Positions 7,518-10,943 of a stretch of DNA of 10,943 nucleotides are shown here, piece after piece. Source of the stretch: Fidelibacterota bacterium (lineage in GTDB: Bacteria > Fidelibacterota > UBA2242); NCBI GenBank assembly GCA_023229045.1, contig JALOAB010000053.1, forward strand, positions 1 to 10,943, read 5' to 3'. The notes below the pieces were generated by a model. It was not told the DNA's origin, ran no database searches, and saw nothing but the letters and a program-made list of their open reading frames with translations. Numbering within the stretch: position 1 is the first letter of the stretch; each line of letters starts with the position of its first letter. Both the position numbers and the translations under genes were made by a program.

Positions 7518-7545
7518 GTTATAAAAACAAGGTTAATATTTACAA
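7518..7545 (-). promoter_or_regulatory. Candidate sigma70-type promoter for pckG
   Basis: On the minus strand, TTGTAA (7545-7540, four of six to consensus) is separated by 16 bp from TATAAC (7523-7518, five of six). It lies in a very AT-rich 142-bp gap, giving a 5' leader of roughly 45-50 nt before the GTG start. Prediction from sequence alone. Confidence 0.4.
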
Positions 7546-7554
7546 AAAGAAATG

Positions 7555-7581
7555 AAAAAATTTTAGGAACTAAGAATTTTT
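7555..7581 (-). terminator. AT-rich terminator-like hairpin after the YgjP-like gene
   Basis: On the minus strand an arm at 7581-7570 pairs with CTAAAATTTTT (7566-7556), an 11-bp AT-rich stem with one bulged C and a 3-base loop. The T-run is mostly within the right arm. It lies 25 bp after the stop of the metalloprotease gene and before the pckG promoter. Stability is low, so this is tentative. Confidence 0.35.
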
Positions 7582-7606
7582 AAGCGCTGGTTGGCTGGCA
7601 ATCCTT

Positions 7607-8371
7607 TCACATGGCAACGAAAATGGATTGCAGTAATCCGGTTTTGGTCAGCCGGCTCAGGCGGCGGCGGAGTATTCTGGCATCCGGCAGAATTCGCTCC
7701 AGCTCTTGCCAGAAAAGCGGGCTATGATTTTTGATATGGGTGTGAACTAATTCGTGTAAAATGACATAATCGATCAGTTTGTCTGGCAGACGCATCAGGT
7801 GCAGATTCAGATTAATGTTGTTAGCGGCTGAGCAACTGCCCCAGCGCGACCTGAGGTCTTTGATAAAAAGGCGATTATAGCGGAAGTCGTGCCGCCCGGC
7901 CAATTCATGAACTCTTGGCGGCAGGTATCGTTTGGCTTCGATGCGATAGGCGGCGGTCAGTCCCAGTGCAATGCTTTCCTGCACTCGCGGATTCGTGATC
8001 GATTCCTTGGCCGGGTACCGCACACTAATAATTCCAGAACGCACACTGACTTTAATTTCATCGCTTTCCACCGGTTGTAATTCAAGCCGATGGCCACGGG
8101 TCTGCACTGGTTTAGTCCCGTCGATGATAAGAACCGGCGGACGAGATTCTCGAAGCGCCTGCAGTTTTCTCAAAGTCCATTCGCGGTTGGCATTCAGAAA
8201 GTCAAGAGCGGTTTTTTGACTAACAAATAATGGCAGGGTGAGCGTCACCGGCTTTCCACAACTGATACGCAGAGTCAGACGCCGGGCGCGGCGATTGCGA
8301 CGCAGAACGACCGGGCCGATACCATCGATTTGTATAGCTTTTGATTGAGGATTTAAAAATGCGAGTTTCAT
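7607..8371 (-). CDS. YgjP/DUF45-family zinc metallopeptidase
   Basis: Predicted cytoplasmic zinc-dependent peptidase of 254 residues, no signal peptide visible. The catalytic region has RWGSCS (176-181) and HELVH (206-210) followed by NHSPLFW (215-221); His206, His210 and His216 are the expected zinc ligands and Glu207 the catalytic base, in the arrangement of the YgjP (WLM-like/SprT-like) family. The N-terminal half has the family's beta-rich VVLRRNRRARRLTLRI segment (21-36). Physiological substrates are not established for most members. The ATG at 8371 lacks a recognisable Shine-Dalgarno. The gene is separated from trpB by a strong terminator and probably has its own promoter, which I could not locate with confidence; a 14-bp palindrome lies just upstream. 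Confidence 0.88.
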   Translation of the reverse strand: MKLAFLNPQSKAIQIDGIGPVVLRRNRRARRLTLRISCGKPVTLTLPLFVSQKTALDFLNANREWTLRKLQALRESRPPVLIIDGTKPVQTRGHRLELQPVESDEIKVSVRSGIISVRYPAKESITNPRVQESIALGLTAAYRIEAKRYLPPRVHELAGRHDFRYNRLFIKDLRSRWGSCSAANNINLNLHLMRLPDKLIDYVILHELVHTHIKNHSPLFWQELERILPDARILRRRLSRLTKTGLLQSIFVAM

Positions 8372-8388
8372 TTACACGGCGGAATGTA

Positions 8389-8402
8389 AGGAAATATTTC
8401 CT
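8389..8402. repeat. 14-bp perfect palindrome upstream of the YgjP-like gene
   Basis: AGGAAATATTTCCT is its own reverse complement and ends 17 bp before the ATG of the metallopeptidase gene. Position and symmetry fit an operator for a dimeric regulator, but no second copy was seen in the window. Confidence 0.35.
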
Positions 8403-8435
8403 GCAAAACCAACAAAGACTATCTCCAATAAAACC

Positions 8436-8466
8436 AAAAGGGACGCAAGCAATTGCGTCCCTTTTT
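8436..8466. terminator. Intrinsic terminator after trpB, possibly bidirectional
   Basis: A perfect 13-bp stem, AAAAGGGACGCAA (8436-8448) with TTGCGTCCCTTTT (8453-8465), closes a 4-base loop (GCAA as read on the plus strand). T-rich sequence follows on both strands. It begins 26 bp after the trpB stop and isolates trpB from the downstream metallopeptidase gene. Confidence 0.88.
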
Positions 8467-8491
8467 ACCAGACAACCTTGGGGCTTACCTC

Positions 8492-9853
8492 TTAAACTTT
8501 AGGTAAATCGGCAATCTCCGCCAGGTTTTTTTGCAAAGCGGTATCCGAAAAATGGTTATCTTCCAGTCGCTTGCTGAAGTAGGCATCATAGGCGCTCATA
8601 TCGAAGTGACCATGCCCGCTGAAGTTGAACAGGATCGTTTTGGAAACGCCTTCTTCGTCAGCCTTTTTAGCCTCGTCGATGGTGGCCCTGATGGCATGCG
8701 CGGTTTCCGGCGCCGGAATAATGCCTTCACTGCGGGCGAAAGTCACCGCCGCCTGGAAGACTTCAGTCTGCTGGTAGGAGCGGGCTTCGATAAACCCTTC
8801 CTTGACCAGCCGGCTGACTAACGGCGAGGCGCCGTGGTAACGCAGACCGCCGGCATGAATTCTCGACGGAATAAAATTATGACCGAGAGTATACATTGCG
8901 ACCAGCGGCGTCAGCTTGCCGGTATCGCCGTAATCATAGGCATAGAGGCCTTTGGTCAGCGACGGGCAAGCCGTCGGTTCAACCGCTATGGCCTGCAATT
9001 TTTTTCCAGCAAACTTATCTTTGATAAACGGGAAAGAAATACCGGCAAAGTTACTGCCGCCGCCGACACAGCCAATGACAATGTCCGGATAGTCGCCGGC
9101 CAACTTCATTTGTTGCTGAGCTTCTTCGCCGATAACGGTCTGATGTAACATGACATGATTCAGCACCGAACCGAGTGAATATTTGGTTTTTTCATCGGCA
9201 ACAGCCACTTCGACCGCTTCCGAAATCGCAATTCCCAGACTGCCGGAACATTCCGGATCGCGCGCCAGAATTTCGCGTCCGCAAGCAGTCTCTTTACTTG
9301 GACTTGCAAATATCCGCGCGCCCCAGCTTTCAATCATAGATTTGCGGTAGGGTTTACCGTCAAAACTGACTCGCACCATGAATACTAAGCATTCCAGTCC
9401 GAAGAAGTTGCAGGCCAGTGCCAGCGCACTGCCCCATTGTCCGGCGCCGGTTTCTGTGGTCAGTTTCTTGACGCCTTCTTTGGCATTATAATAAGCCTGC
9501 GCGACAGCGGTGTTGGGCTTATGACTGCCGGCCGGACTGACGCTCTCATTTTTAAAGTAAATTTTCGAGCGCGTGCCGATGGCTTTCTCCAGGCGATAGG
9601 CGCGCACCAAAGGCGACGGTCTCCATATCCGGTAAATTTCCTGCACCGCTTCCGGAATCGGAATAAAGCGTTCCGTGCTGACTTCCTGTTCGATGATCGC
9701 CATCGGAAAGAGCGGCGCCAGATCGTCGGGAGTAATCGGTTGTTGCGTGCCGGGATGCAACACCGGTGGCATTTCAAACGGCAGATCGGCCGCGATGTTG
9801 TACCAGGCTTTCGGCATTTCGGATTCAGACAAGATGAATTTGTGTTGATCCAT
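8492..9853 (-). CDS. trpB: Tryptophan synthase beta chain, TrpB2 type
   Basis: PLP enzyme that condenses indole with serine to tryptophan. It has 453 residues, longer than canonical TrpB1 (about 400) and typical of the TrpB2 branch, which has an N-terminal extension (WYNIAADLPF, 17-26) and usually acts without a strong TrpA partner. Visible: SHKPNTA (110-116) with the PLP lysine K112, ETGAGQWG (134-141) with the catalytic Glu, GCVGGGSNF (261-269) holding the PLP phosphate, and SGHGHFD (412-418). There is no trpA or other trp gene in the window. The ATG at 9853 has AAAGGA seven bases upstream. Expression appears controlled by a Trp-codon leader and attenuator directly upstream. A pure serine-deaminase or indole-salvage role is possible biochemically; the attenuator argues for tryptophan supply. 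Confidence 0.95.
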   Translation of the reverse strand: MDQHKFILSESEMPKAWYNIAADLPFEMPPVLHPGTQQPITPDDLAPLFPMAIIEQEVSTERFIPIPEAVQEIYRIWRPSPLVRAYRLEKAIGTRSKIYFKNESVSPAGSHKPNTAVAQAYYNAKEGVKKLTTETGAGQWGSALALACNFFGLECLVFMVRVSFDGKPYRKSMIESWGARIFASPSKETACGREILARDPECSGSLGIAISEAVEVAVADEKTKYSLGSVLNHVMLHQTVIGEEAQQQMKLAGDYPDIVIGCVGGGSNFAGISFPFIKDKFAGKKLQAIAVEPTACPSLTKGLYAYDYGDTGKLTPLVAMYTLGHNFIPSRIHAGGLRYHGASPLVSRLVKEGFIEARSYQQTEVFQAAVTFARSEGIIPAPETAHAIRATIDEAKKADEEGVSKTILFNFSGHGHFDMSAYDAYFSKRLEDNHFSDTALQKNLAEIADLPKV

Positions 9854-9890
9854 TTTCTTTTCCTTTCTTTATTTGTTAGTGATTGTCAAT

Positions 9891-9920
9891 AAAACAAAAA
9901 ACCCGCCTTTTCGGGCGGGT
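9891..9920 (-). terminator. trp attenuator terminator (3:4 hairpin)
   Basis: On the minus strand ACCCGCC (9920-9914) pairs perfectly with GGCGGGT (9907-9901) around the loop CGAAAA, followed by TTTTTGTTTT (9900-9891). This is a strong intrinsic terminator. It lies 34 bp after the stop of the Trp-rich leader peptide and 37 bp before the trpB ATG, so it would abort transcription before trpB when tryptophan is plentiful. It also terminates any read-through from the upstream barrel gene. Confidence 0.92.
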
Positions 9921-10019
9921 CTATGCAAATATAGAATTGCTAAAACGCTTATCTCAGCACGTCACCGCCCCGATATTAATCTGCCACCACCACCAGTTTT
10001 GGGTGTTTTGCGAAGCGGT
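9911..10019 (-). promoter_or_regulatory. Alternative pairings of the trp attenuator (1:2 and 2:3)
   Basis: Region 2, TCGGGGCGGT at 9973-9964, lies just after the four Trp codons. It can pair with region 1, ACCGCTTCG at 10019-10011 (nine pairs to 9972-9964, two of them G-U). It can instead pair with region 3, ACCCGCCCGA at 9920-9911 (eight pairs plus small bulges), which contains the whole left arm of the terminator. Pairings 1:2 and 3:4 permit termination; 2:3 is the antiterminator. A ribosome stalled at the Trp codons (9995-9984) would occupy the 1:2 loop and free region 2; one that reaches the stop codon (9956-9954) would cover region 2. An additional 8-bp hairpin (9959-9938) begins at the leader's end. 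Drawn by hand, without energy calculation. Confidence 0.8.
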
Positions 10020-10043
10020 TTTAATTGTACTGAAATTACTCAT
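9954..10043 (-). CDS. trpL: trp leader peptide with four tandem Trp codons
   Basis: A 29-codon ORF, ATG at 10043 to TGA at 9954. Codons 17-20 are TGG TGG TGG TGG (9995-9984), within TQNWWWWQIN. Such a run is very unlikely by chance and is the hallmark of a trp attenuation leader. In the classical mechanism the peptide has no function as a product: the ribosome's pause at Trp codons when charged tRNA-Trp is scarce selects the antiterminator. The ORF ends 34 bp before the terminator hairpin that precedes trpB. No Shine-Dalgarno is seen before the ATG; a weak candidate promoter would place the transcript start only a few bases upstream, so initiation may be leaderless or Shine-Dalgarno-independent. 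Confidence 0.88.
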   Translation of the reverse strand: MSNFSTIKTASQNTQNWWWWQINIGAVTC

Positions 10044-10053
10044 AACGGGCGAT

Positions 10054-10082
10054 TATTTACGGATGTTTTCAAAAAAAAGCAA
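10054..10082 (-). promoter_or_regulatory. Weak candidate promoter for the trp leader transcript
   Basis: On the minus strand TTGCTT (10082-10077) and TAAATA (10059-10054) are spaced 17 bp apart, each matching consensus at about three of six positions, in the 48-bp gap between the barrel gene stop and the leader ATG. The only spacing-consistent pair I found there; it may be wrong, and the true promoter could lie within the upstream gene. Confidence 0.25.
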
Positions 10083-10091
10083 GAAATATTT

Positions 10092-10943
10092 TTACCATTG
10101 CAAATCATACGTGGTTTGAATGCTGAGTGTTCGGTCGTCGTACTCAAAGTAATTGTCGTTTGAATTATTATGAAAATAGCCGATTGAACCGATCACCCCG
10201 AAATTTGAAGCCCGATTAAATATTTTATTAAGTTGTATTCCAACTGATAAATCGGCCGAATAGCCATTATCCTGACGATTGTTGGAAAGGATGATGTAAT
10301 TTTCATCGGCATCCGTCAGCCAGGTCCCGGTGCTGAAATCATAATCATAAACCGGACGGTTAAGATATGTGTTGCGGTAAGCGCTCAGGGTAATTCGACT
10401 CCAGAATTGCTTATTGATCTTCCATTTCAAGGCGTTTGTCCACTTATAACCCTTGTAACCGAAATAATCATCAATCGGACTAAAACCAACCACTTCAACC
10501 TGATAGGGATTACTCTCGGACGGATTAAAGCGATATAACAATTCACTGTAGCCGCCTATTTGGCTTCCGAAAGACTGGGCGATCCTGACGATTCCGACCA
10601 ACTGCCAAATGGTAGATAGGTCCGCGGTGCCACTCTCAGCATCTGGAACTGCATACTTACTGAAATCCCGGATTAAACTCATTGCACTTACCCGCAAAGT
10701 AGTGCGGGTGGGCAGGAAAAAACTGGTTGCCAGATTGAGGTTTGATTCCCAATGGTTCCAGGTCGCTTCCTCCTTAAAATTTTTATAAAAAACTGCCAGG
10801 CTCCCATTGACAAAAGCCCAGCTGGCAGGAAAAAACTTTACATCATATAAACCTTCCGCCTTCCAATAATCGAAGTAACTAAAATCAGGTCGATCCTGCC
10901 GCATTTCAAAATCAGCCGCCAGATAGTGATTAATATTTTTCCG
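10092..10943 (-). CDS. Probable outer-membrane beta-barrel protein, C-terminal 283 residues (5' end outside window)
   Basis: The frame is open to the window edge, so the first ATG visible (10904) is probably internal. The sequence is a series of alternating hydrophobic/polar strands rich in Tyr, Phe, Trp, Asn and Ser separated by short polar turns, and it ends in LSIQTTYDLQW; a terminal aromatic residue after an amphipathic strand is the usual assembly signal for outer-membrane barrels. Repeated aromatic girdle residues (for example DDYFGYKGYKW and YFHNNSNDNYFEYDD) fit this. The family cannot be named from the C-terminus; large FCB-type barrels such as those with DUF5916 domains are one possibility. 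The TAA stop at 10092 is followed after 48 bp by the trp leader; no terminator of its own was seen. Confidence 0.7.
   Translation of the reverse strand, partial: RKNINHYLAADFEMRQDRPDFSYFDYWKAEGLYDVKFFPASWAFVNGSLAVFYKNFKEEATWNHWESNLNLATSFFLPTRTTLRVSAMSLIRDFSKYAVPDAESGTADLSTIWQLVGIVRIAQSFGSQIGGYSELLYRFNPSESNPYQVEVVGFSPIDDYFGYKGYKWTNALKWKINKQFWSRITLSAYRNTYLNRPVYDYDFSTGTWLTDADENYIILSNNRQDNGYSADLSVGIQLNKIFNRASNFGVIGSIGYFHNNSNDNYFEYDDRTLSIQTTYDLQW

Noticed and set aside
9884..9889. Perfect TTGACA (-35 box) on the minus strand between the attenuator terminator and trpB
   Set aside because: No acceptable -10 hexamer follows at 15-19 bp; that region is the AAAGGA ribosome site. Likely chance in the AT-rich leader.
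9873..10163. Plus-strand open frames across the trpB-barrel gene gap
   Set aside because: They cross the terminator and the leader peptide antisense; no ribosome site or domain, and the minus strand explains the region fully.

Overview
The window is a block of bacterial core genes, all on the minus strand, so transcription runs from high to low coordinates. Several features suggest a Gram-negative bacterium of the FCB assemblage or a neighbouring candidate phylum: a C-terminal outer-membrane beta-barrel fragment, a GTP-type PEP carboxykinase, a UbiA prenyltransferase with archaeal-ether-lipid-like motifs, and moderate GC. This placement is an inference; there is no rRNA or other phylogenetic marker to fix it.

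In transcription order: (1) 10943-10092, the 3' end of a probable outer-membrane beta-barrel gene. (2) 10082-9891, a tryptophan attenuator: a 29-codon leader peptide with four consecutive Trp codons, alternative hairpins, and an intrinsic terminator. (3) 9853-8492, a stand-alone TrpB2-type tryptophan synthase beta chain, followed by a strong terminator. (4) 8371-7607, a YgjP/DUF45-type zinc metalloprotease. (5) 7464-5584, GTP-dependent PEP carboxykinase behind its own candidate promoter. (6) 5478-5266, ribosomal protein L31 (zinc form), followed by a terminator hairpin that overlaps the leader of the next gene. (7) 5205-1, a tightly packed translation/replication/lipid cluster: DUF1385 membrane protein, prfA (RF1), prmC (RF methylase), UbiA prenyltransferase, and the first 453 codons of dnaE (cut by the window edge). 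Junctions here are 9 bp, 104 bp, a 4-bp ATGA overlap and 0 bp.

The most notable item is the attenuator. The leader ORF is too short for ordinary gene calling. It has TGG x4 at codons 17-20. The segment just after those codons can pair either with an upstream arm or with the left arm of the terminator. This is the logic of classical ribosome-mediated trp attenuation, and here it sits in front of a lone trpB2 gene rather than a trp operon. It implies that this TrpB2 is regulated as a tryptophan-supply enzyme.

Plus-strand open frames look like shadows of the minus-strand genes. No tRNA, rRNA, CRISPR array, insertion sequence or prophage gene was seen. No gene-free stretch exceeds 300 bases.
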